64,000 nt of DNA from Aldersonia sp. NBC_00410 (GTDB lineage: Bacteria; Actinomycetota; Actinomycetes; Mycobacteriales; Mycobacteriaceae). Every line of letters starts with the position of its first letter. The first letter of the stretch is position 1. Below, one piece after another: positions 47,352 to 57,190 of the stretch. The stretch is from the NCBI RefSeq assembly GCF_026342035.1, contig NZ_JAPENM010000003.1, forward strand, positions 186,001 to 250,000, in the 5' to 3' direction. A program made the translations under genes and the position numbers. Under the pieces are notes generated by a model. The model saw only the letters and a program-made list of their open reading frames with translations. It made no database searches and had not been told where the DNA came from.

Positions 47352-48212
47352 ATGACCACGATGGAACATCCCACCGAAGCCACCGCCGCAGCGTCCGGCG
47401 CGTCCGCGACCGAGCGCTTCCACGCCGACAAGTCGCCGTTCGAGGCCGTCAAGGACACCCCGCCGGAGCGCGTGAACACTCTCGCTCGCGAGGTGCTCGC
47501 GGCGGTGCACTCGACCATTCGCAAGCACAACGTCAGCTACGACGAGTACAACGCGCTCAAGGCGTGGCTGATCCAGGTCGGCGAAGACGGCGAGTGGCCG
47601 CTGTTCCTCGACGTGTGGGTCGAGCACGTGGTCGAGGAGGTCAACACCTCGCACCGCACGGGCAACAAGGGCACCATCGAGGGTCCGTACTACGCGCCCG
47701 ACGCACCGGAGCAGGGCGCGACTGGCACGATCCCGATGCGCGACAACGAGGACGGCGACCCGCTGGTGTGGACCGGCCGGATCACCTCCACCGACGGAAA
47801 GCCGTTGGCGGGCAAGGTCGAACTGTGGCACGCCGACAACGACGGCTTCTACTCGCAGTTCGCCCCCGACATCCCCGAGTGGAATCTGCGCGGCACCTTC
47901 TCCACCGATGCGGACGGCAAGTTCGAGATCACCACGATCCGCCCGGCGCCCTACATGATCCCGACCGACGGGTCCTGCGGCAAGCTGATCTCGGCGGCCG
48001 GCTGGCATCCGTGGCGTCCGGCGCACCTGCACGTGAAGGTGTCCGCCCCCGGCCACGAATTGCTCACTGCCCAGCTGTATTTCCCGGGCGACGCGCACAA
48101 TGACGACGATGTCGCCGATGCGGTCAAGCCGGAGCTGATCCTCGATCCGAAGCCCGCCGAGAAGGGCGGCTACACGATCGACTACGGCTTCGTGCTCGAT
48201 CCGGAGAGCTGA
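47352..48212 (+). CDS. catA: Catechol 1,2-dioxygenase CatA
   Basis: A 286 aa intradiol dioxygenase that cleaves catechol between the hydroxyls to cis,cis-muconate. The Fe(III) ligands are Y167 (DGFYSQF), Y201 (PAPYMIP), H225 and H227 (RPAHLHVKV). The N-terminal helical dimer domain (about 20-105) is present. The ATG at 47352 follows AAGGAG; the next ATG at 47361 is less well placed. The stop overlaps the catC start by one base (TGATG). Confidence 0.96.
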   Translation: MTTMEHPTEATAAASGASATERFHADKSPFEAVKDTPPERVNTLAREVLAAVHSTIRKHNVSYDEYNALKAWLIQVGEDGEWPLFLDVWVEHVVEEVNTSHRTGNKGTIEGPYYAPDAPEQGATGTIPMRDNEDGDPLVWTGRITSTDGKPLAGKVELWHADNDGFYSQFAPDIPEWNLRGTFSTDADGKFEITTIRPAPYMIPTDGSCGKLISAAGWHPWRPAHLHVKVSAPGHELLTAQLYFPGDAHNDDDVADAVKPELILDPKPAEKGGYTIDYGFVLDPES

Positions 48213-48496
48213 TGCTCTACCACGTACGGATGGACGTCCGTATCCCGCACGATCTCGACCCGGAGACCCGGGCCGAGACCGTCGCGCGGGAGAAGGCGTA
48301 CTCGCAGCAGCTGCAACGGGCCGGGAAGTGGCCGCATATCTGGCGAATCGTCGGGGAGTACTCGAACTATTCGATTTTCGATGTCGAGTCGCACGACGAA
48401 CTGCACACCATCCTCTCCGGGCTGCCGCTGTTTCCGTATATGGACATCGCGGTGACGCCGCTGGCAACGCACCCCTCGGACATCGCCGCGGAGTGA
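48212..48496 (+). CDS. catC: Muconolactone delta-isomerase CatC
   Basis: A 94 aa ferredoxin-like-fold enzyme that isomerises muconolactone to 3-oxoadipate enol-lactone. The family blocks MDVRIPHDLDPE, LQRAGKWPHIWRIVGEYSNYSIFDV and LPLFPYMDIAVTPLATHPS are all present, and the length is standard. It is coupled to catA by a one-base overlap. Its product is the substrate of PcaD encoded 12 kb away. Confidence 0.95.
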   Translation: MLYHVRMDVRIPHDLDPETRAETVAREKAYSQQLQRAGKWPHIWRIVGEYSNYSIFDVESHDELHTILSGLPLFPYMDIAVTPLATHPSDIAAE

Positions 48497-48516
48497 CGCC
48501 GAGGGGTCTTCGCAGT

Positions 48517-49629
48517 TCAGTTGTCGTGCAGAATCACCCCGCGAATGTTCTTGCCGTCCCGTAGATCCTGGTAACCCTCGTTGACCTGCTCGAGCGTGTA
48601 GGTGGTGGTGACCAGCTCGTCGAGCTTGAGCTGACCGGCGTCGTAGAGGCGCAGCAACCGGACGATGTCGTACTGCGGGTTCGCGGAGCCGAACAGGCTG
48701 CCCTTGATGGTCTTCTCGTTGAGCGTCAGATCGATACCCGGCCAGTGCACGGTGAACTTCTCCGGGCTGGCGAGGCCGGTCAGCACCACCGTGCCGCCTT
48801 TGCCGATCGCCGCGATCGACGCCGAGACGACCTCCTCTTCGACGGTTCCGACGGTCACGATGGCCACGTCGGCGCCCTGGCCCCAGGTGAGTTCGGTGAT
48901 CTTCTCCTGGGCCGCCGCGGCATCCGCGAAAGCATGGCTGGCGCCGAAGGACAGTGCGGTATCCCGTTTGAAGGCAACCGGATCCACCACGACGACGTAC
49001 TTCGCCCCGGCATGGATAGCACCCTGCACGGAGTTGATACCGATACCGCCGATGCCGTAGATGACGACGGTGTCCCCGGGGTGCACGCCACCGGTGTAGA
49101 CCGCCGATCCCCAGCCCGTCGGCACGCCGCAGCCGACCAGCACCGCCTTGTCCAATGGGAGCCAGTCGTCCACCTTCACCACCGAGTGCTGCGAAATGGT
49201 CGAGCGTTCGGAGAAGGTGCCGAGCATGCACATTCCACCGAAATCCTCTCCACCACTGTGGAATCGGAAGGTGCCGTCCGGCAGCATGCCTTCCAGAATC
49301 GTCGCGCCCATATCGCAGAGCGACTGCCTCCCGGTGGAGCAGTAACGGCAGGTGCCGCAGTTCGGGATGAAGCTGCAGACCACATGATCGCCCGGCTTCA
49401 CCTTCGTGACGCCCGGACCGACATCTTCGATGACACCCGAGCCCTCGTGCCCGCCGACCATCGGGTAGCGGGGCGGTAGATCACCGTCGGTCAGGTGCAG
49501 GTCGGAGTGGCAGAGCCCGGCGGCGGCGTATTTGATCAGTACCTCGCCTTCCTTGGGGCCGTCGAGATCGAGCTCGGTGATTTCGAACGGCTTTCCCGCA
49601 CCGATCAGTACGGCGGCTTTGGTCTTCAT
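48517..49629 (-). CDS. NDMA-dependent-type zinc alcohol dehydrogenase
   Basis: A 370 aa medium-chain zinc dehydrogenase. The catalytic zinc site is GLCHSDLH and GGHEGSGVI; the structural zinc Cys4 is in PNCGTCRYCSTGRQSLC (about 91-107); the cofactor fold is VVIYGIGGIGINSVQGA. The profile fits the actinobacterial NDMA-dependent (mycofactocin-linked) dehydrogenases, in which NAD stays bound and an external carrier reoxidises it. ATG 49629 with AGAGGAAA upstream is chosen over the longer frame. It is convergent with catC, so its role in benzoate use is doubtful. Confidence 0.85.
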   Translation of the reverse strand: MKTKAAVLIGAGKPFEITELDLDGPKEGEVLIKYAAAGLCHSDLHLTDGDLPPRYPMVGGHEGSGVIEDVGPGVTKVKPGDHVVCSFIPNCGTCRYCSTGRQSLCDMGATILEGMLPDGTFRFHSGGEDFGGMCMLGTFSERSTISQHSVVKVDDWLPLDKAVLVGCGVPTGWGSAVYTGGVHPGDTVVIYGIGGIGINSVQGAIHAGAKYVVVVDPVAFKRDTALSFGASHAFADAAAAQEKITELTWGQGADVAIVTVGTVEEEVVSASIAAIGKGGTVVLTGLASPEKFTVHWPGIDLTLNEKTIKGSLFGSANPQYDIVRLLRLYDAGQLKLDELVTTTYTLEQVNEGYQDLRDGKNIRGVILHDN

Positions 49630-49789
49630 CGCGGGGGTTTCCTCTCTCGGCGAATCGAGCTCCGGATCGGAACTGCCGACGATGGGACCGAGGACGAAGG
49701 GTCCGGGGAAGCGGCCGCCGCAGTCGGCCGGATTGGTTCGATATTCAACATGCCACACCGGACGGGTCTCCCGCCAGGGTTCGGGCAGT

Positions 49790-50965
49790 TCAGCCGTGCG
49801 GTGCCGGCTCGGCGTAGACGCAGTGTGTCCGGGTGTAGATCGTCGGCATGCATTTGTTGCAGTGGATGCAGGTGGACAGCGTCGTCGGGTCGGCGGCGAT
49901 CCGGTTGATCAGGTCCGGCTCCTTGAGCAGCGCGCGGCCCATCGCAACGAAATCGAAGCCCTCCGCCATAGCGGTGTCCATCGACTCGCGGTCGGTGATT
50001 CCGCCGAGCAGGATCAGCGGCATGTCGAGCGCCGTGCGAAACGCGCGTGCATGATCGAGCAAATAGCCAGGGTGGTAAGGGTATTCGCGCAGGAACTTAT
50101 TTGCGATCAGCCGCATCCCCCAGCGCTGCGGGATCGGCAGCGCAGCGGCGAACTCGCGCCGCGGGGCGTCGCCGTGGAACAGGTACATCGGGTTCATCAG
50201 TGAACTGCCTGCAGTGAGCTCGAGCGCGTCGAGCGTGCCGTCGGCCTCGAGCAGACGCGCGACCTCGACGCTGTCGGCAACGGTAAGGCCGCCGCGGTAG
50301 CCGTCGGTCATGTTCAGTTTCGCGGTGATCGCCAATCGTCCGCCCACCGCGTCGCGGACTGCCCGCGCCACCTGGCGGGCGACCCGGGCACGGTTTTCCA
50401 GGCTGCCGCCATAGCCGTCCCTGCGGTGGTTGAGCGCGGGGCTGAGGAACGCGCTGATCAGGTAGTTGTGCCCGAAATGCAGTTCCACGCAATCGAATCC
50501 GGCCGCCTCGGCGTGCCGCGCGGCATCCGCGTGTGCGGCGACGATGCGGGCGATATCGGACTCCTTCGCCTTGCGCGTGAGCCGCATGCCGAGCGGGTTG
50601 AACATGTAGCCCGCCGAATATGCCTTCGCTCGATTCGACGCCGCGTTCGCCACCGGGCCCGCGTGCCCGAGCTGTGCGCTCATCGCGGCACCCTCGGCGT
50701 GTACCGCGTCGGCGAGTCGGCGCAGGCCGGGGACAGCCTCGGGACGCATCCATACCGCGTGTCGGTCGGTCCGTCCCTCGGGCGAGACCGCGCAATAGGC
50801 CATGGTCGTCATGCCGACCCCGCCGGCGGCCATTTCGCGGTGGAACTCGATGAGATCGTCGGTCACCAGCGCGTCTGGCGTGCGGCCTTCGAAGGTGGCG
50901 GCCTTGATCACCCGGTTGCGCAACCGCAGCGGGCCGAGCGTGGTCGGGGCGAGTACATCGGTCAT
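49790..50965 (-). CDS. Old Yellow Enzyme-like NADH:flavin oxidoreductase
   Basis: A 391 aa FMN-dependent TIM-barrel reductase ([24 protein letters not shown] lead, [32 protein letters not shown] at about 165-196, [29 protein letters not shown] at about 317-345). The C-terminal CIHCNKCMP recalls the Fe-S cluster Cys of larger 2,4-dienoyl-CoA reductase relatives, although the remaining domains are absent. ATG 50965 overlaps the TetR gene stop (ATGA), so the regulator and enzyme form one operon. Confidence 0.87.
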   Translation of the reverse strand: MTDVLAPTTLGPLRLRNRVIKAATFEGRTPDALVTDDLIEFHREMAAGGVGMTTMAYCAVSPEGRTDRHAVWMRPEAVPGLRRLADAVHAEGAAMSAQLGHAGPVANAASNRAKAYSAGYMFNPLGMRLTRKAKESDIARIVAAHADAARHAEAAGFDCVELHFGHNYLISAFLSPALNHRRDGYGGSLENRARVARQVARAVRDAVGGRLAITAKLNMTDGYRGGLTVADSVEVARLLEADGTLDALELTAGSSLMNPMYLFHGDAPRREFAAALPIPQRWGMRLIANKFLREYPYHPGYLLDHARAFRTALDMPLILLGGITDRESMDTAMAEGFDFVAMGRALLKEPDLINRIAADPTTLSTCIHCNKCMPTIYTRTHCVYAEPAPHG

Positions 50966-51567
50966 CGCTTTCCCGCCGATCCGGCGAGCAGACCCGCGGT
51001 GACGAATGCGCACAGTGTGTCGACCGCGTCCGCCGACGGCACCCGGTCACCGGCGAGGGGATCGCCGAACTGCTGCAGGATCAGTTCGAAGGCGAGCATC
51101 CACCGGCGGTCGGCCTCGCGTCCATCGAGATCGGGACGTTCGGCGCGCAGCACGTCCTCCCAGGGTTGCAGGCCGAACCAGCGCTCGCTCCATGCCACCG
51201 ACCGGCGGCCGAGCACGATCCGGGCGAGTAGATGCAGGTAGAGCCGCCCGGCCGGATCGGTGGCGAGATCGGCGAGTGGTGCCACGATGATGCGCACGCA
51301 CTGGGCCACCGTGGTGACACCCGGCGCGACCGCGGTCAGCGGTTCGGCCCACACCGGACCGAGCCGAGCCTGCAGCAACTCGGCCACGAGATTGTCCTTG
51401 GAGCCGAAGTGATAGTGCACCGCGGCCGAGTTCGCGCCCGCGGCGGTGCAGATCGCGCGCACCGAGACCTGCTCATAGCCATGTTCGAGCAGGAGTCGTT
51501 CGGTCGCGGTCAGCAGTCGCGCACGCGTGGCGGCGGAGCCGCCGATCGGCACAGCCGCGTTGTCCAT
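50962..51567 (-). CDS. TetR-family regulator of the Old Yellow Enzyme-like gene
   Basis: A 201 aa TetR regulator with [27 protein letters not shown] (about 34-57) and a C-domain of the CecR/TetR_C type ([24 protein letters not shown]). ATG 51567 is preferred; the frame is open upstream through the neighbouring pseudogene, which is not real coding. A perfect 21-bp palindrome lies 38-58 bases upstream, fitting autoregulation. It is cotranscribed with the oxidoreductase downstream. Confidence 0.88.
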   Translation of the reverse strand: MDNAAVPIGGSAATRARLLTATERLLLEHGYEQVSVRAICTAAGANSAAVHYHFGSKDNLVAELLQARLGPVWAEPLTAVAPGVTTVAQCVRIIVAPLADLATDPAGRLYLHLLARIVLGRRSVAWSERWFGLQPWEDVLRAERPDLDGREADRRWMLAFELILQQFGDPLAGDRVPSADAVDTLCAFVTAGLLAGSAGKR

Positions 51568-51592
51568 TGTCTGCACACGTTGAGTAGAACAC

Positions 51593-51625
51593 GTTTCAAT
51601 CCGTGTTTCAATCACTGATTGAAAC
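51593..51625. promoter_or_regulatory. Candidate TetR operator: 21-bp palindrome plus extra half-site
   Basis: GTTTCAATCA at 51605-51614 is mirrored exactly by TGATTGAAAC at 51616-51625 around one base. A further direct half-site GTTTCAATC begins at 51593, 12 bases away. The block lies in the leader of the TetR-oxidoreductase operon and between it and the 13E12 pseudogene. Confidence 0.65.
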
Positions 51626-51647
51626 CAATCCGCTCGCCCAAGGCGCG

Positions 51648-53023
51648 TCAGGGTGGATCGCCGTCGCGGGTGAGTACCTCGGCTGGGTGGTGGAAGTGGT
51701 TGCGACGTGGGCGTTGTCGTGGGTCGACATGCTCGGGTGGGTGCCAGAGTGTGCGTGAGCGCGGGCCGGGTTCGGTGTGCCACTGGTCCTCGCCCGGGCC
51801 GGCAAGTTTGTGATGTGACGGGCAGACGAAGGTCAGGTTCTCGATGTCGGTCGCACCGCAGTCGGACCACTCGCGGACGTGGTGGACCTGGGCGCGGTAG
51901 CCGGGCAGGTTGCAGGCCCGGGAAGCTGCAACCGATGTCTCGGGCATGCAGCACGATCCGCTGGTCCGGTGAGGCGATCCGCTTGCTCCGCCCCAGGTTC
52001 CAGACCCGACCCTCGACATCGTCGAAAATGAACAGGTAATGGTGGGCGTGGGCGGCCATGCGGACCAGATCGCGCATCGGCAAGAGCGACCCACCCGCGG
52101 TCGCGGCGTGTCCGGCCAGATCCTGCAGATCCCGCAGCGTGGTGGACACGATCGCGGTCACCGGCAGGCCGCGATGCTGCCCCAGCTCGCCGGCGGCCAG
52201 CAGGGAACGGGCACATCGCCTTGAACGCATCGTGCTGTCGCTGGCCTTGTGACCGGTGATCGCCCCGCACGTCTTCCTCGGTCGGGTCCCCGTCCACGAC
52301 CGGCGCGTCGTCGTCGGGGTTGCATTTTCCGGGTGCGGCGAGCTTGTCGAAGATCGGCTCGAGATATGCCCGTGCTTCGGGGTCGAGGCGCCCGGTCAGG
52401 TTGCTCATTCCGTCCACGCCTTGCTTGCCGAGCCAGATCCCGCGTTTTGCGGGCGCGGTCGATCTCGTCGAACTCGCCATCCGGGTTGAGGTAGGCCGCG
52501 AGCCGGTCGGCGATCTTGCGCAGTTCGTCGGGGCGCATCGTGGCGGCGAACCCGGCGAGTTGGGCTTCGGCCTGCTCGCGGGTGCCGGTGTCGATGGCGT
52601 GCGGCAGGTGTTTGATGAACGAGCGGATCACCTGCACGTGCGGATCGCCGAGCACGCCGGCGCGGACTCCGGCCGCGGTCGCGGGCAACTCGGGCGCGAG
52701 CGGTTCCCCGGTGAACGAGGAGCGCGAGGCCAGTTGTTCGGCGGTGTCGAAGCGTTTCTTCGCCTCGGCGCGAGTAATCCGCAGCGCGTCGGCCACGACC
52801 TGGTGAGTGTTCTCGCCGCCGAACTCGTCGAGCGTGCGATGCTCGCGGAACGATTGCAGCACTTCGTATTCCATGCCCGAGGGCACCCGGGTCACGGACT
52901 CGAGTCGGCGCAGGCCGACCAGGCGGCCCGCGCTGCTTATCGCGTCGAAATCGATACTTCCGACCACCGATAGCGCAGCGTCGAGCGCGTCCAACGCCTC
53001 CGCAGTATCGATGCCCCCAGCAT
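51648..53023 (-). pseudogene. 13E12-repeat family DUF222/HNH gene, broken by four frameshifts
   Basis: Second copy of the gene at 27201-28577, on the opposite strand. The reading frame starts at ATG 53023 and changes at four points, each a one-base length change: a missing G in the run at 53014-53018, an extra A at 52445-52448, an extra C at 52209-52211 and an extra C at 51915-51916. Around these points the protein is well conserved ([69 protein letters not shown]). All domains including the HNH motif survive. It is either a young pseudogene or a patch of assembly indels. Confidence 0.88.
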
Positions 53024-53069
53024 GTCTCGAAGTCTATCGGCGAGCACCGACAAGTTCGCCGCGCCCGGG

Positions 53070-54455
53070 TCAGTGCTGGTGATGCCGCCCGGCCGCGGGT
53101 GCGAAATCGTCGGCGACCATCGCGGCCAGTTCGAGCAGCGCTCGGCTGGTCGGCTTGCCGACCAGTTCCAGGTCGATTTCGGCGCCCTCGGCGAGGTGCT
53201 CGTCGAACGGCACGATCTGCACCGCGCGGGTCCGTTCCAGGAAGAGTTTGCGCAACTGGTTGACATCGACCGAGTTCGCCCCGCCTCGCGAGGAGTTCAC
53301 CACGACGACGGTGCGCTCGACGAGGTGGCCGTGCCCGTGGTGCTCGAGCCAGTCCAGTGTCGCGGACGCGCTGCGGGCGCCGTCGATCGCCGGCGAGGTC
53401 ACCAGCACGAGCGAACTCGCCATGTCCAGCACACCCGACATCGCCGAGTGCATCAGGCCGGTGCCGCAGTCGGTCAGGATGATGTTGTAGTACTGCTGCA
53501 GGACGGCGATCGCGGCCCGGTAGTCGGCTTCGCTGAACGCCTCCGAGACCGCGGGGTCCTGTTCGCTGGCCAGCACCTCGAGTCGGCTCGGCGCCTGCGA
53601 GGTGTGCGCGCGGACATCCGAGTAGCGGGCGATGTTGGGCTGGTCGAGCAATGTGCGCACCGTCGAGCGGGTTTGTCGGGGCACCCGGTGCGCCAGCGTG
53701 CCGAGGTCGGGGTTCGCGTCGATCGCGATGACCCGGTCGCCGCGCACAGATGCGAAGGTGGAGCCGAGTCCGACCGTGGTCGTGGTCTTGCCGACGCCGC
53801 CCTTGAGCGAAAGCACGGCGATGCGGTAGTCGCCGTACACCGGCTGGTTGACCCGGGCCACGAGATCGCGATGGTCCAGGTCGGCCGGGGACTCCCCGGG
53901 ATTGATGGCTCCGCCGGAGGCCTTGTGCACGGCGCGACGCCAACCGCTGCTCGGTGCGCGCCGCGCGCGCTTGAGCAGCTGCAGGTCGTCGACCGACTGC
54001 GGCATCTCCTCGGGCCGCCCGCCCGGGTGCCGATTCGGGTCCGCGGGCGCCCAGTCGTAGCCGGCGTCGTCGTGCTCGGGCTGCGCCGGCGCCTGGTACT
54101 TGGCCGCGACGGGGTCCTCTTGGAAGGGCACCCGCACGACCTTGCCGTCCGAGGTGATTTCGGCGCGGGTCTGCGGTTCGGGGCGCGGCGGCGAGTCCGG
54201 CTGCGCCGGCGCCGACTGGCCATACGGCGGTGCCGGCTGGCCATACGGCGGTGTCGACTGGCCATACGGCGGTGCGGCAGCGGGCCGGTACGGCTCGGCG
54301 GGTCCGCTCGGGTAGCGCTGCGGCGGTTCCGCGAACGGCGGCGGGCCTACGCGATCGCGCTCGGGTTCGGGGTTGGCGGGCGCGCTACTGCCGCCGTCGT
54401 CGTCGCGGTTCTGCAACCACGGTGGCACGGACGGGTCGTAGTTATCGCTGGTCAC
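53070..54455 (-). CDS. MinD/ParA-like ATPase with long Pro-rich N-terminus
   Basis: A 461 aa protein. Residues 1-150 are disordered and Pro/Gln/Tyr-rich, with three PPYGQ repeats (about 62-82). 205-450 form a deviant Walker ATPase with KGGVGKTT (218-225), AIDANPDLGTLA (about 244-255) and IILTDCGTG. This architecture resembles ESX/type VII-associated proteins such as EspI/Rv3876 and other actinobacterial MinD-like proteins. No ESX core gene is visible in the window, so its partner is unknown. GGC-rich repeated codons encode the PPYGQ block at about 54208-54272. Confidence 0.85.
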   Translation of the reverse strand: MTSDNYDPSVPPWLQNRDDDGGSSAPANPEPERDRVGPPPFAEPPQRYPSGPAEPYRPAAAPPYGQSTPPYGQPAPPYGQSAPAQPDSPPRPEPQTRAEITSDGKVVRVPFQEDPVAAKYQAPAQPEHDDAGYDWAPADPNRHPGGRPEEMPQSVDDLQLLKRARRAPSSGWRRAVHKASGGAINPGESPADLDHRDLVARVNQPVYGDYRIAVLSLKGGVGKTTTTVGLGSTFASVRGDRVIAIDANPDLGTLAHRVPRQTRSTVRTLLDQPNIARYSDVRAHTSQAPSRLEVLASEQDPAVSEAFSEADYRAAIAVLQQYYNIILTDCGTGLMHSAMSGVLDMASSLVLVTSPAIDGARSASATLDWLEHHGHGHLVERTVVVVNSSRGGANSVDVNQLRKLFLERTRAVQIVPFDEHLAEGAEIDLELVGKPTSRALLELAAMVADDFAPAAGRHHQH

Positions 54456-54602
54456 GGATATCCCCCAACAGGCTCGGGTTGGCGAGCCGGTTACGCGTCG
54501 CGCCCGACGCGCGGGTTCGCGGCGTCGGGCGTCGGATTACTCAACCAGCCATGGTTGCAGCAAACCAACCGTTCGCGCAAAAGCGCCGCAAACGCCAACG
54601 GA

Positions 54603-54625
54603 CCACGGCCGAGGTTCGACCGTGG
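54603..54625 (-). terminator. Hairpin after the SHOCT protein gene
   Basis: CCACGG at 54603-54608 pairs with CCGTGG at 54620-54625, and a G-T wobble plus one G-C pair extend the stem by two pairs. It begins 25 bases after the stop of the 54650-55042 gene on the minus strand. No clear U tract follows. Confidence 0.4.
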
Positions 54626-54649
54626 CCCATTGGGCAAAACCTGCGCGAC

Positions 54650-55042
54650 TCAGCTGAGTGCTTTTGCCTTCAACTGCTCGTATTCGGCGTCGTTGATCGT
54701 GCCTGCATCGAGGAGTGCTTTCGCGTCCGAGATCTGCTCGGCCGCGGACTTGCCGCCTCCCCCGCTAGCGACGGACTTGATGTATTCGTCGGCCTGCGCT
54801 TTCGCCACTTGCTGGGCTTCGAGATTGCGCTGTGTCATGCCATTACCACGTGCGATGAGGTAAACCAGCGCGGTCAACCAGGGCACGAGAATCAAGAAGA
54901 CGATCCACACCGCCTTCAGCCATCCCGACAACTTATGGTCGCGGAACAGGTCGGTAAGGATCCAGAACAAGATCATCAGATACGCCACGAAGGCGAAGAT
55001 CACCAACGTGTACCAGATGAAATCCCAGAACGAGTCCCACAT
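54650..55042 (-). CDS. Small membrane protein with PLDc_N and SHOCT domains
   Basis: A 130 aa protein: two membrane helices (WYTLVIFAFVAYLMILFWIL, about 10-29, and AVWIVFLILVPWLTALVYLIA, about 44-64) forming a PLDc_N-type hairpin, a cytoplasmic linker, and a C-terminal SHOCT motif (AAEQISDAKALLDAGTINDAEYEQLKAKAL). SHOCT tails mediate oligomerisation. The function is unknown, with a possible envelope-stress or scaffold role. It is on the same strand as leuA but probably separated by a hairpin at 55131-55165. Confidence 0.88.
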   Translation of the reverse strand: MWDSFWDFIWYTLVIFAFVAYLMILFWILTDLFRDHKLSGWLKAVWIVFLILVPWLTALVYLIARGNGMTQRNLEAQQVAKAQADEYIKSVASGGGGKSAAEQISDAKALLDAGTINDAEYEQLKAKALS

Positions 55043-55130
55043 GCGCGTTTGCTCCGTTCAAGCCAAGGCTGATTGTCGGGACAAACTATTCCACCAAACT
55101 CGTCGTAGCGGGGGATGAACCGCCCACCAA

Positions 55131-55165
55131 AAGATGTGCGCCAGATCACGGCTGACACACATCTT
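55131..55165 (-). terminator. Hairpin after leuA
   Basis: AAGATGTG at 55131-55138 pairs perfectly with CACATCTT at 55158-55165 around a 19-base loop. It begins 15 bases beyond the leuA stop and 89 bases before the next same-strand gene. It could also be a protein-binding dyad. Confidence 0.45.
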
Positions 55166-55179
55166 CAGGGGTGTAGTGT

Positions 55180-57051
<1,872 letters not shown>

Positions 57052-57059
57052 TTAAGGGC

Positions 57060-57097
57060 CCGCGGCGGGAAGCCGGTCTGATCAGACCCCGCCGCGG
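57060..57097 (-). promoter_or_regulatory. Hairpin of the leuA leader (attenuator candidate)
   Basis: CCGCGGCGGG at 57060-57069 and CCCGCCGCGG at 57088-57097 form a 10-bp perfect stem. The enclosed loop contains a second palindrome, GGTCTGATCAGACC, at 57075-57088. On the minus strand the upstream arm overlaps the last codons of the Leu leader peptide, so ribosome position would decide whether the stem forms. It lies about 84 bases before the leuA start. Confidence 0.65.
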
Positions 57098-57123
57098 CCG
57101 CAAAGAAGGAGCGCCCGCTGCAT
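57082..57123 (-). CDS. leuA leader peptide with three consecutive Leu codons
   Basis: A 13-residue mini-ORF (MQRALLLCGRGGV) begins at ATG 57123 and ends with TGA at 57082. Codons 5-7 are CTC CTT CTT, so ribosomes would stall there when charged leucyl-tRNA is scarce. Leucine leader peptides upstream of leuA are known in actinobacteria. The ribosome site is weak, but the composition and the overlapping hairpin support a regulatory role. Confidence 0.7.
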   Translation of the reverse strand: MQRALLLCGRGGV

Positions 57124-57190
57124 GCCAGGCACTTTACACGGGCGGTCAATAGCAGGCGAACTGCGCAGTCCGCAGAGTAGACAATTGCTT

